64,000 nucleotides of DNA from Desulfitobacterium metallireducens DSM 15288 (lineage in GTDB: Bacteria; Bacillota; Desulfitobacteriia; Desulfitobacteriales; Desulfitobacteriaceae), in the NCBI RefSeq assembly GCF_000231405.2, contig NZ_CP007032.1, forward strand, positions 1,178,001-1,242,000. Direction: 5' to 3'. Made by a program: the position numbers and the translations under genes. The notes beneath the pieces were generated by a model that had not been told where the DNA came from, made no database searches, and saw only the letters and a program-made list of their open reading frames with translations. Position 1 is the first letter of the stretch. Every line of letters begins with the position of its first letter. Positions 42,552-50,417 of this stretch are shown here, one piece after another.

Positions 42552-43976
42552 GTGATAACTCTAGCACATTGGGTATTTCTCATTTTTGTTGTTTTTATCA
42601 TATTGACACTATTTTGGAAAAATCCTCCTGTCTTATCGGCTGCTATTGGGTTATTTGTGGTCGGTTTTGCTTATTCTAGAAATCCTCTTGAATCTATTCA
42701 AATCTCTTTTCGAGCATTGAGTTTGGCGACGACTAATTTATTGTCAGTTATCCTGTTAATTGGGATTGTCGTAGCCTTAACACGTCTTCTAAAGGATACA
42801 GGGGCAGACCAAAGAATTGTGCAACCCTTATTACGTTTGAATCGACTGAGTACTGCTTACTGGTTAATCGGAATTGCAATGTGGATTTTAACCTTAATGA
42901 TTTGGCCCACTCCGGCAATTACTTTATTAGGGGCAGTTGTTGTTCCCGCACTTAAGAAAGTTGGACTTAACCCGTTGGGGCTTGCTTTGAGTTTAACCCT
43001 TTTTGGAGAAGGATTGGGTTTATCCGGCGATTTTATTATTCAAGGAGCGCCGTCTTTATTGAGTAAATCGACAGGTATTCCTGTACCTGTTCTGATCAAT
43101 GAATCTTTGCTCATTGTTTTAAGCAGTGGTTTACTGGCTGTCCTTACTGGGAGCTTACTCTTAAAATTCAAGTTGAAAGACGATAGCAGTCCATGTACTT
43201 TGAAAGATAAGAATCTAGAGCCCACGAAGGTCTTGGTAAAGGCGCGTATACGGCATTCTCCAAATATCATAAAGGGCTTAAATAGGGTAACGGAAGAGAT
43301 AGACTTGAAAAAGTCTAGAATTCTAGGGCTAATCGCTATTTTTTGTTATGGCTTAACTGTCCTTTTTATGTTCTTCTTCAAAATCCGGGGGGATGCTGCA
43401 AGTGCATTAGTCGGGGGTACGACTCTACTAATTCTTTGTATAGGGGTTTTTATTCAGGAGCGCCGGAAAGCATTTACAAGCTTTGTAGGATATTTGAAAG
43501 ATGGACTGCGCTTTTCAATTGGGATTTTTGTTCCGATTGTGGTCATGTCCAGTTTCTTTTTTTTAGGAACTAAAACAGGGTTTCAACAAATATTTCATAA
43601 TGATGGACAGGGCTTTTTTAGCGATTTTGCTTATCGATTATCCGAATTTATCCCCTTAAATTCATGGTCGGTGGGTGGAATTATTGTGTTGGTGGCTATT
43701 CTGGGATCGATGGATGGATCCGGATTTTCCTCCTTACCTCTTGTGGGAGGAATTGCTATTGCCTTATCACAGGCTGCTCAGTTACCAGCAGTTCCTTTTG
43801 CAATTCTTGGTCAGATTATTGGAATTTGGACTGGAGCAGCGCTTATTCCTTGGGGCTTTAGCTCGGTAACATCGGCAATAACTGAAGTAGATTCAAGAAC
43901 GTTATTCCGTTTGACGTTACCTTGTTATCTTGTGGCTATAATTACTGCATTTTTTTTGACAATGTTGAGGATTTAA
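42552..43976 (+). CDS. Multi-spanning membrane permease (ion-transporter-like), substrate unknown
   Basis: The 474 residues contain about eleven to twelve hydrophobic helices with a hydrophilic loop near residues 215-260. Internal features such as two re-entrant-like stretches (IWPTPAITLLGAVVVPALKKVG and GSMDGSGFSSLPLVGGIAIAL) resemble the ion-transporter (GntP/CitM/ArsB-like) superfamily, but no specific family was recognised. The GTG at 42552 lies 8 bases from AAGGTGAT, better than the GTG at 42540. It could take up an organic acid, fitting the carbon island only loosely by distance. Confidence 0.7.
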   Translation: MITLAHWVFLIFVVFIILTLFWKNPPVLSAAIGLFVVGFAYSRNPLESIQISFRALSLATTNLLSVILLIGIVVALTRLLKDTGADQRIVQPLLRLNRLSTAYWLIGIAMWILTLMIWPTPAITLLGAVVVPALKKVGLNPLGLALSLTLFGEGLGLSGDFIIQGAPSLLSKSTGIPVPVLINESLLIVLSSGLLAVLTGSLLLKFKLKDDSSPCTLKDKNLEPTKVLVKARIRHSPNIIKGLNRVTEEIDLKKSRILGLIAIFCYGLTVLFMFFFKIRGDAASALVGGTTLLILCIGVFIQERRKAFTSFVGYLKDGLRFSIGIFVPIVVMSSFFFLGTKTGFQQIFHNDGQGFFSDFAYRLSEFIPLNSWSVGGIIVLVAILGSMDGSGFSSLPLVGGIAIALSQAAQLPAVPFAILGQIIGIWTGAALIPWGFSSVTSAITEVDSRTLFRLTLPCYLVAIITAFFLTMLRI

Positions 43977-44059
43977 TGATGTTTGCTGACTTTTAGAAGG
44001 AATAATCAAAAGTCCTGTCGAATACATGAAAAGTTAATCAGAACAAGGAGGCGAGCAGG

Positions 44060-45100
44060 ATTTTCCTGTATGGGTTAGTTGTTACGATTGTCAGCCTTCC
44101 ATTTATCTTGGTATTTAGTTTTAAATCCTCAGTTTTTGGATTTAAGGCTTTTGAAGGGTTTATTGTTTCTTTATTAGTATGCTTAGATGCCCTAAGTTTT
44201 CCCTTCTTCTTAAGAGCAGGTCTCTTGATAGGTTGGATGATTATGACGGGAATTTGTCTATTGGTTCCGTTCTTGATCATGATCTTATATAAGCGGAAGA
44301 GAATTCAACGCACTCAAAAAATGCATATAAAAGATAAACCTTTGCCATCTTTAGCACTTGAACAATCGCCAGAAAAGAAAAACGAAATACCGTTTAAAAA
44401 TGAAGAGCCCGAAAACGAGCCAGAGCCCGAAAACGAGCCAGAGCCCGAAAACGAGCCAGAGCCCGAAAACGAGCCAGAGCCCGAAAACGAGCCAGAGCCC
44501 GAAAACGAGCCAGAGCCCGAAAACGAGCCAGAGCCCGAAAACGAGCCAGAGCCCGAAAACGAGCCAGAGCCCGAAAACGAGCCAGAGCCCGAAAACGAGC
44601 CAGAGCCCGAAAACGAGCCAGAGCCCGAAAACGAGCCAGAGCCCGAAAACGAGCCAGAGCCCGAAAACGAGCCAGAGCCCGAAAACGAGCTAGAGCCTGA
44701 AATCGAACTAAAGACCGAAAAGATGTCTATGCTTTTAGTAGAGCCTTATCCACTTGAACCAATAGGTATCGATTATGCAACGTGTGAAATATTGGTGTCA
44801 AGTTTCGAAGAGCTCTTGGAAGAAGGGTTTAAGGCAAAAGAACGTGGAGCATCTCAGCAAGCAGCTCAATACTTCTATCTAGCCTTAAAAACTAAGCCTG
44901 AACCTGACCTTGCCTATTACTTGATTACGGATAGCTATGACCTATGGAAATCCGTAAATTTAGTTGATTTGGCAATCTTAAAGCTTGAACCTTTTATAAG
45001 GGACTTTCAAGATGGAGCCACAGAAGTGTGGCAAAAGCGTCTCGATACATGGCTTCTTGAAAATCAGATACAACTTAAAAAACGGATAGGAAAGGAATGA
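44060..45100 (+). CDS. Membrane protein with an EPENEP repeat tract, probable ATT start
   Basis: Two or three N-terminal hydrophobic segments (IFLYGLVVTIVSLPFILVF, FIVSLLVCLDALSFPFFL, GWMIMTGICLLVPFLIMIL) are followed by an acidic tract of sixteen EPENEP hexapeptides plus a degenerate seventeenth, then a helical C-terminal domain (LEEGFKAKERGASQQAAQYFYLALKT) that looks TPR-like. The frame is open back to a TGA at 44027 with no ATG, GTG or TTG before 44108. An AAGGAGG at 44045-44051 points to the ATT at 44060, which restores the first membrane helix. The TTG at 44108 has no ribosome site. Function unknown; it lies 4 bases before the PRC-barrel gene. Confidence 0.7.
   Translation: MFLYGLVVTIVSLPFILVFSFKSSVFGFKAFEGFIVSLLVCLDALSFPFFLRAGLLIGWMIMTGICLLVPFLIMILYKRKRIQRTQKMHIKDKPLPSLALEQSPEKKNEIPFKNEEPENEPEPENEPEPENEPEPENEPEPENEPEPENEPEPENEPEPENEPEPENEPEPENEPEPENEPEPENEPEPENEPEPENEPEPENEPEPENELEPEIELKTEKMSMLLVEPYPLEPIGIDYATCEILVSSFEELLEEGFKAKERGASQQAAQYFYLALKTKPEPDLAYYLITDSYDLWKSVNLVDLAILKLEPFIRDFQDGATEVWQKRLDTWLLENQIQLKKRIGKE
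44405..44692 (+). repeat. Sixteen tandem copies of an 18-bp coding repeat
   Basis: The unit GAGCCCGAAAACGAGCCA (EPENEP) is repeated sixteen times, almost without change; the last copy has one substitution and a degenerate seventeenth unit follows to 44710. The unit length keeps frame, so copy changes would alter only tract length. Confidence 0.95.
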
Positions 45101-45104
45101 TTTA

Positions 45105-45878
45105 ATGAAAGCAAGTAAAGAAATTAAAGGATTGCGAATCATTAGCATAGCAGATGGAACACAAGTTGGAGTTATCAAAGATTTGATTTTAAATCCTAAA
45201 ACGGGGAGTCTAGACTTTTTTATCATTGATCAGCCAGCTGACTATTTTGGAGCCAAGGTAATCCCTTTTAATGATATCGTCGGATTAGGTGAATTTGCTG
45301 TGACGATTCCAGACCCTCAGGTCATTCAAGATGTTTCTCAAAATCTTGAGGCACAAGAACTTTTGAAACAAGATGTAAATGTTATTGGAACAAAAGTTTT
45401 AACCAAAAAAGGAAGTTTAATCGGAGAAGTACAAGAATACCTTGTTGATGAAGAAAAGGGTAAAATTTCAGCTTGTATTTTCGTAACTCCTGATGGTAAT
45501 ACCAGAGAAGTCGCTGCGCAAGATATTATTACCTTCGGCAAAGAACTACTGATCATTGATGTTGTTTATACAGAAACTCTTGTAGGTGAGGCGGGGGTAG
45601 TTACAGATGGAGCTCAATCGATTACACAATCAATTGAAACCGTACCTTTCCTAACAGAGGAGATTCTTACAGAAACTCATCAAGAGAGCAGTACGGAGTT
45701 TAATCTTTTTGAACAGCGTCAGTTGCAGTACTTTATTGGAAAAACTGTAGATAAGAATATCGTTTTGGATAATGGAGAAACCCTTAATACTGGCGAACCA
45801 ATGAGCGATGAGATTATACGCAAAATTACTTCACGCAACAAACTCATGGAAATCACGTCATACCTCCATAAAAATTAA
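45105..45878 (+). CDS. PRC-barrel domain protein
   Basis: The 257 residues contain two PRC-barrel-like domains: residues about 1-75 (KEIKGLRIISIADGTQVGVIKDLILNPKTGSLDFFIID in pieces) and about 90-155 (VIGTKVLTKKGSLIGEVQEYLVDEEKGKISACIFV). The C-terminal part (YFIGKTVDKNIVLDNGETLNTGEPMSDEIIRKI) resembles a third degenerate unit. PRC-barrels occur in RimM, photosynthetic reaction centres and sporulation-related proteins such as YlmC/YmxH, and bind protein or RNA. The gene overlaps closely with its neighbours, forming a likely three-gene operon with the repeat-containing membrane protein and the VanW protein. Confidence 0.85.
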   Translation: MKASKEIKGLRIISIADGTQVGVIKDLILNPKTGSLDFFIIDQPADYFGAKVIPFNDIVGLGEFAVTIPDPQVIQDVSQNLEAQELLKQDVNVIGTKVLTKKGSLIGEVQEYLVDEEKGKISACIFVTPDGNTREVAAQDIITFGKELLIIDVVYTETLVGEAGVVTDGAQSITQSIETVPFLTEEILTETHQESSTEFNLFEQRQLQYFIGKTVDKNIVLDNGETLNTGEPMSDEIIRKITSRNKLMEITSYLHKN

Positions 45879-45883
45879 GGCTT

Positions 45884-47002
45884 ATGAAGAAACGAAAGTT
45901 TTATGTGGTTTTTGGGGTCTTATTTTTGCAAATTGTGACTTCAATTACATTGGCCACCTCAGTCACCTATGGCATGGACTATGCTAAAGCTCCTCAAGGT
46001 TTTCAAGTTTGGGGGATCGACTTATCAGGCCTAAATCAGGAAGAAGCGTATCAACGCCTCGAAGGAGAAATGCCCAGTGAGGTTTCTTATCAAGATTCGA
46101 TGTATCCTCTCACGGTTACTCAGTCTCAAGAGGGTTTACGGGATTGGTTAAATAGTCAATTTGCCCCTGAAAGTAACTCTTGGTGGGTTAATGCTTTAAA
46201 CAATCTGAAACGAATGGGGCCCAAACAATTATCTCCAGAGTTCCTAGATAGGAATGAAATATACCCTCAATTGGAGAATATGGCCCAGCAAATTAATCAG
46301 CAAGGAATGCCTGCAAGTATTCAGATGCAGACTGGACACTTTACGATTCAGAAAGGCTCACCTACAATTGTGATGGATGTTCCTGCTTCCTGGGAGAAAC
46401 TTAACCAAAGCGGGGGTTCAAAGTCTGTACCGCTGGTTGTAAATTCCCAAGAGATTGCACCCAATGAAAAAGACTTGCAGAAAATTAAAGATAAAATAGG
46501 AGATTATACGACTTTTTTTGATTCAACAAATGGGCCGAGGACTAATAACGTTTTTTTAGCGGCTAAAGCATTAGACGGTCAGCTAATTAAGCCAGGTGGG
46601 GAGTTCTCCTTTAATCAGATTGTGGGGAAGCGGGATAAAGAAAAAGGCTACTTGCCAGCCTACACTTTTGTGGATCAAAAGGTTGTTTTGGATGATGGGG
46701 GCGGAATCTGTCAGGATTCTAGTACTCTTTATCATGCGGTGCGACAAGCTCAACTTCAAGTTTTGGAAAGAAATACTCATTCCTTACCGGTGACATATGT
46801 TCCAAAAGGACAGGATGCCACTGTGGCCTATGGGTTATTAGATTTTCGTTTTCGTAATACGACTCGAGGTTATGTTTACCTTGATGTACGCATGGGAAGC
46901 AATTGGCTTCGTATTCAGATTTATGGAGTTGCTGATGCGGAACACCCCGTTCTTGCTGAACCTGATGGCTATCCGATAAAACCAGAGTTTGATATGAAAT
47001 GA
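45884..47002 (+). CDS. VanW-family protein
   Basis: An N-terminal hydrophobic segment (FYVVFGVLFLQIVTSITLATS) directs export or anchors the 372-residue protein. A central peptidoglycan-binding-like region precedes the VanW domain: TTFFDSTNGPRTNNVFLAAKALDG, KPGGEFSFNQIVGKRDKEKGYLPA, DDGGGICQDSSTLYHAV with its conserved cysteine, and LLDFRFRNTTRGYVYLDV. VanW proteins are common in Firmicutes, including vancomycin operons, and act at the cell wall by an unknown mechanism. The stop codon lies inside the perfect hairpin at 46991-47030. Confidence 0.93.
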   Translation: MKKRKFYVVFGVLFLQIVTSITLATSVTYGMDYAKAPQGFQVWGIDLSGLNQEEAYQRLEGEMPSEVSYQDSMYPLTVTQSQEGLRDWLNSQFAPESNSWWVNALNNLKRMGPKQLSPEFLDRNEIYPQLENMAQQINQQGMPASIQMQTGHFTIQKGSPTIVMDVPASWEKLNQSGGSKSVPLVVNSQEIAPNEKDLQKIKDKIGDYTTFFDSTNGPRTNNVFLAAKALDGQLIKPGGEFSFNQIVGKRDKEKGYLPAYTFVDQKVVLDDGGGICQDSSTLYHAVRQAQLQVLERNTHSLPVTYVPKGQDATVAYGLLDFRFRNTTRGYVYLDVRMGSNWLRIQIYGVADAEHPVLAEPDGYPIKPEFDMK

Positions 47003-47030
47003 GCCGCCTGTAGGCGGCTCATTTCATATC
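46991..47030 (+). terminator. Perfect 18-bp hairpin at the end of the VanW gene, without a U-tract
   Basis: The left arm (46991-47008) covers the last codons and stop; the right arm (47013-47030) is an exact reverse complement with a four-base loop. No T-run follows on the plus strand. Confidence 0.7.
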
Positions 47031-47145
47031 TGGTTAAAATTAACTTAAGATTTTAAGCTTATAGTAAGGAAAGAAACGTTTAAATTCTAAGGTAAATGAT
47101 GTACCATTAGAAGTAATGGGAAGACATTAGGAAGGGGCTAACCGA

Positions 47146-48204
47146 GTGAGACAAGTCAGCGTAAATTCACTAAAAATCGGCGACGTCTTAGGAAAAACAA
47201 TTTACTCAAGCAAAGGGAGAGTTCTTCTCGGTAAAGATGTCAAACTAACCCCCTTATACATTGGTAAATTAAAGGATATGGGAATATCTATTGTATATAT
47301 TGAAGATGAACGCTTCGATGATGTTGTGCCAGAAGATGTGATTACGGAGCAACAACGATGGGAAGCTATGGAGCTTATCGAGAAAAGTTCTCAAGCGGTT
47401 CGACTTGGGAAAGACATGAATGGTTTTGAATTAAAAAGTATTGTTAGTAAGATTGTTGAAGAAATTATGTTTAAAAAAGATATTCTAGTGAGTCTCATGG
47501 ACATTCGGAGTCGGGATAACCAAATGTTTGCTCATGCAGTCAATGTTTGTGTCCTTTCTACTGTCCTGGGTAAGGCGATGCTTTTAGATAAGGAGAAGTT
47601 GGAAACACTAGCGATTGGAGCTTTGCTTCACGATGTTGGCAAAATGCAACTTGAGCCAGAATTAGTCTGTAAAAATGAAGACTTAACTTCTAAGGAACTT
47701 GAACGCCTCAAAATGCATACAAGTTTAGGCTTTGACGATTTAAGAAAACGTAAAGAATTTAGCATAGTTGTAGCACATATTGCTTTTCAGCATCATGAAA
47801 ATCTCAATGGCACGGGTTATCCGAGGCAACTCAAAGATGCAGAAATTCATCCTTTAGCTCAAATTGTAGGGCTAACCAATCTGTTTGATAAGCTAACAAC
47901 GGATAATAGTGGTTTAAAAAGGGTGATGCCCCATGAAGCGTGTGAAATTTTAATGGGGCTCGCCGGCAAAGTTTTCCCTCTAGAGTTGGTGCGCGTATTT
48001 TTAAAAAATATAGCGGTTTATCCAACAGGTGTTATGGTTCGCCTTAACACAGGAGAGATTGGTGTGGTAGTTGATCAGAATCTCAGTATGCCAGCTCGCC
48101 CGGTGGTTCGTGTCTTTGAAGATATGGAGCGTAATTCGAGTAAGGGAAAAGAATATAACATGATTGAGCATCGCACGATCTTTATTGATGAGGTGCTGAG
48201 CTAG
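47146..48204 (+). CDS. HD-GYP domain protein (c-di-GMP phosphodiesterase-like)
   Basis: HD-GYP proteins hydrolyse cyclic di-GMP. The 352 residues have an N-terminal domain with strands around SLKIGDVLGKTIYSSKGRVLLGKD, then the HD-GYP domain: FAHAVNVCVLSTVLG, the HD pair in LLHDVGKMQLEPELV, the GYP motif in HHENLNGTGYPR, and KMHTSLGFDDL. The metal-binding histidines and aspartate are all present, so it is likely active. A C-terminal beta extension (VMVRLNTGEIGVVVDQN) is common in this group. GTG start with GGAAGGGG upstream. Its 3' end overlaps the convergent nth gene by 23 bases. Confidence 0.93.
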   Translation: MRQVSVNSLKIGDVLGKTIYSSKGRVLLGKDVKLTPLYIGKLKDMGISIVYIEDERFDDVVPEDVITEQQRWEAMELIEKSSQAVRLGKDMNGFELKSIVSKIVEEIMFKKDILVSLMDIRSRDNQMFAHAVNVCVLSTVLGKAMLLDKEKLETLAIGALLHDVGKMQLEPELVCKNEDLTSKELERLKMHTSLGFDDLRKRKEFSIVVAHIAFQHHENLNGTGYPRQLKDAEIHPLAQIVGLTNLFDKLTTDNSGLKRVMPHEACEILMGLAGKVFPLELVRVFLKNIAVYPTGVMVRLNTGEIGVVVDQNLSMPARPVVRVFEDMERNSSKGKEYNMIEHRTIFIDEVLS

Positions 48205-48841
48205 CTTTGGATTGAGCTTCTGAACAAAAGGGTTGAAGTGGACAAAGCAGGCACTCAGGACGTTTAGCATGGCACATTCTTCGTCCGTGCCAAATCAGAA
48301 GATGATGCGCAAGACTCCACTTTTTCCGAGAAATCAAGCTTTTTAATTGGTCCTCGACGAGATCGGGATTCTTTCCTGTGGCAAGACCCAAACGGTTTGA
48401 GACACGTAATACATGCGTATCTACGGCTAAAGCGGGGATACCAAAGGCATTGCTGAGGACTACATTTGCCGTCTTTCGGCCCACACCAGGGAGCTCCGTT
48501 AATTCCTCAAAGTTTCTCGGTACATCTCCCTGATGTTTTTCGACTAAGATTCTGCAGGTGGCTAAGATATTTTTGGCTTTATTATGATAGAGCCCAATTT
48601 CTTTGATGCTCTGTTCGAGTTCCTCTTGGGTGAGTCGAAGAAGTTTTTGCGGGGTTGTGTATTGTTGAAAAAGACGTTCTGTAATTTGGTTCACTTTTCG
48701 ATCGGTGGCCTGGGCACTCAAAATCGTAGCTATGAGTAGTTGAAATGGATTAGAAAAATTGAGCTCGCAGTGAGCATCTGGATACATTTCTTCTAATAAC
48801 TTAAAGATAGTTTGGGATGGGGCTTGCTGATTATTTTTCAA
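48182..48841 (-). CDS. nth: Endonuclease III
   Basis: Nth is a DNA glycosylase/AP lyase that removes oxidised pyrimidines. The 219 residues show the helix-hairpin-helix LPGVGRKTANVVL with the catalytic lysine, the AVDTHVLRVSNRLGL segment with the catalytic aspartate, and the C-terminal [4Fe-4S] ligands in the CX6CX2CX5C pattern (CHAKRPECLLCPLQPFC). A slightly extended C-terminus (SEAQSKASSAPHQ) overlaps the end of the HD-GYP gene. The start is preceded by GGAGGAG on the minus strand. Confidence 0.97.
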   Translation of the reverse strand: MKNNQQAPSQTIFKLLEEMYPDAHCELNFSNPFQLLIATILSAQATDRKVNQITERLFQQYTTPQKLLRLTQEELEQSIKEIGLYHNKAKNILATCRILVEKHQGDVPRNFEELTELPGVGRKTANVVLSNAFGIPALAVDTHVLRVSNRLGLATGKNPDLVEDQLKSLISRKKWSLAHHLLIWHGRRMCHAKRPECLLCPLQPFCSEAQSKASSAPHQ

Positions 48842-49019
48842 AGGAAGGCTCCTCCTTTTTTACTCTATTTTTGGATGTGGAATCAAATGAATCAAACGCT
48901 TTAATTATATCACAGACTCATGGGTACAATTGTTATAGGTGTTAAGAGGAATTGGTTCAAGAAAGGCGAATAAGAATTTAATTTGCCTTGTGTTGTTAGA
49001 GACCGAAAGGAGTGAAATT

Positions 49020-49775
49020 ATGAAATATGTACGATTCTTTTATGAGGAAAAAATTCAGTTCGGCATATTGGATGAGGGGATAATAACTGTTATAGACCGC
49101 TCATTCCTTGAAAAAGGGAATCTTCCTACAGGCACCACGTTGAGTTTAAAGGAAGTTCAATTATTAGCTCCGGTTCAACCGAGCAAAGTAATCTGTATCG
49201 GGTTAAACTACGCCAAGCACATTGCAGAATTTGGAGGGAGTAAGCCTGAAGACCCTATTATTTTTATTAAACCAAGCACATCGGTGATTGGGCCGGAGGA
49301 AGAAATTGTTGCGCCAGCGATGAGTCAGCAAGTCGATCATGAAGCGGAATTAGCTGTGGTTATCGGTAAAACGGCAAAAGATATCAAGGAAGACCAGGCT
49401 TATGATTACATTTTTGGGTATACTTGTGGGAATGATGTTACAGCTCGTGATCTACAGCGGATTGACGGACAATGGACAAGAGGGAAGGGTTTCGATACGT
49501 TCTGCCCACTTGGGCCATGGATCGTAACCGATCTTGATCCCAGTCATTTGGATATCCGTGCTATCCTCAATGGCAAAGTGAAGCAATCTTCAAATACACA
49601 ATATTTTCTTAACCCTATTGCTAAGCTGGTGAGTTTTATCTCCCAAGTGATGACGCTGCTACCAGGAGATGTCATAATGACGGGTACTCCAGAAGGGGTG
49701 AGCCCGATGAAACCAGGAGACGAAATTGTGGTTCGGGTTGAAGGCATTGGAGAATTGCGAAATCGTATTCGGTAA
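49020..49775 (+). CDS. Fumarylacetoacetate hydrolase (FAH) family protein
   Basis: The 251-residue protein matches the FAH superfamily: VICIGLNYAKHIAE, IFIKPSTSVIGP, VDHEAELAVVIGK with metal-binding Glu residues, YIFGYTCGNDVTARDLQ, KGFDTFCPLGPW, and LLPGDVIMTGTPEGV. Family members hydrolyse or decarboxylate 2-hydroxy-dienoates, acylpyruvates or oxaloacetate. The exact substrate is unknown; oxaloacetate or acylpyruvate activity is common for this size class. ATG 49020 has AAAGGAG upstream; an earlier ATG at 48939 adds an unrelated extension. Confidence 0.9.
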   Translation: MKYVRFFYEEKIQFGILDEGIITVIDRSFLEKGNLPTGTTLSLKEVQLLAPVQPSKVICIGLNYAKHIAEFGGSKPEDPIIFIKPSTSVIGPEEEIVAPAMSQQVDHEAELAVVIGKTAKDIKEDQAYDYIFGYTCGNDVTARDLQRIDGQWTRGKGFDTFCPLGPWIVTDLDPSHLDIRAILNGKVKQSSNTQYFLNPIAKLVSFISQVMTLLPGDVIMTGTPEGVSPMKPGDEIVVRVEGIGELRNRIR

Positions 49776-49809
49776 AGTAGGAGGATGATTTCCCGCGAGG
49801 GAATTAAAG

Positions 49810-50124
49810 ATGGGTTACTGGGTATATATTGTTAGATGTGCAGATCAGACGCTTTATTCAGGTTCGACGACTGACCTAAAACGAAGGCTACATGAGCATA
49901 ATATGGGTAAGGGCGCCAAATACACCCGAAGCCGTACGCCGGTCCAATTAATGCGAGCCTGGCTGGTTGATTCATGGAGTCAAGCGCTTCGTCTTGAGGC
50001 GGGGGTAAAAAAGTGCCCTCGAACGTTTAAAGAAGAGCTTATACGAGATCCTCAAACGGTTAAAGTGTGGGCGGAACAAATGGGTTATGATTTTTCAATT
50101 GAAGTCGCTAAAACGGAAGATTGA
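49810..50124 (+). CDS. GIY-YIG nuclease-superfamily protein (YhbQ/YazA type)
   Basis: The GIY-YIG core is seen as WVYIVRCADQTLYSGSTTDLKRRLHEHN (the Y-I-V and Y-S-G of the motif), then KGAKYTRSRTPVQLM; about 104 residues, the usual stand-alone length. Small members may act on DNA ends or branched DNA but are poorly characterised. The start follows the GCGAGGGAATTAAAG sequence, a modest ribosome site. It shares a closely packed run with the FAH gene before it and the tautomerase gene after it. Confidence 0.9.
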   Translation: MGYWVYIVRCADQTLYSGSTTDLKRRLHEHNMGKGAKYTRSRTPVQLMRAWLVDSWSQALRLEAGVKKCPRTFKEELIRDPQTVKVWAEQMGYDFSIEVAKTED

Positions 50125-50138
50125 AGGGAGGTTTTAAG

Positions 50139-50327
50139 ATGCCGATAGTACAAATTGATCTTTTAGAAGGGCGTACTTATGAACAAAAAAAGGCTATGGT
50201 TGAAAAAATTACGGAAGTTCTCATGGAAACAGCAGAAGCAAAGCGGGAAAGTATTTCAATTATTATTCGAGATATGCCGAGAGAAAATTATGCTCATGCC
50301 GGTCAGCTCGCGAGTGAGAAGAAATAA
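50139..50327 (+). CDS. 4-oxalocrotonate tautomerase-like enzyme
   Basis: The mature N-terminus would be Pro (MPIVQIDLLEGRTYEQKKAMVEKI), the catalytic base of tautomerase-superfamily enzymes, and ESISIIIRDMPRENYA carries the conserved arginine-containing strand. At 62 residues it is the normal short form (DmpI/XylH-like). ATG 50139 is preceded by GGGAGG; the upstream in-frame TTG overlaps the GIY-YIG stop and would hide the proline. The FAH gene nearby hints at a shared degradation step for a ring-cleavage or 2-oxo acid product, which is inferred. Confidence 0.92.
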   Translation: MPIVQIDLLEGRTYEQKKAMVEKITEVLMETAEAKRESISIIIRDMPRENYAHAGQLASEKK

Positions 50328-50351
50328 GCAAGCGTCATATTAAAAAATACT

Positions 50352-50398
50352 AGAGGTTGTTACACTGTGAAATAAGCGTTCATTGTGCAACAACCTCT
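50352..50398. repeat. Dispersed terminator-like inverted repeat, copy C
   Basis: AGAGGTTGTT (50352-50361) pairs with AACAACCTCT (50389-50398), with the inner ACACTGTGAA and TTCATTGTG core shared with copies A and B. It lies between convergent genes. Confidence 0.8.
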
Positions 50399-50417
50399 TC
50401 ATTTAGTAGTTTATGAC

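Noticed and set aside
44405-44692. CRISPR array
   Set aside because: The units are contiguous 18-bp copies without unique spacers and lie inside a coding frame; no cas genes are near.
44358-44693. A second open frame with repeated SPKTSQ units across the 18-bp repeats
   Set aside because: It is the +1 shadow of the repeat; any 18-bp repeat keeps other frames open. It has no ribosome site, and only the EPENEP frame joins membrane helices to a folded C-terminus.
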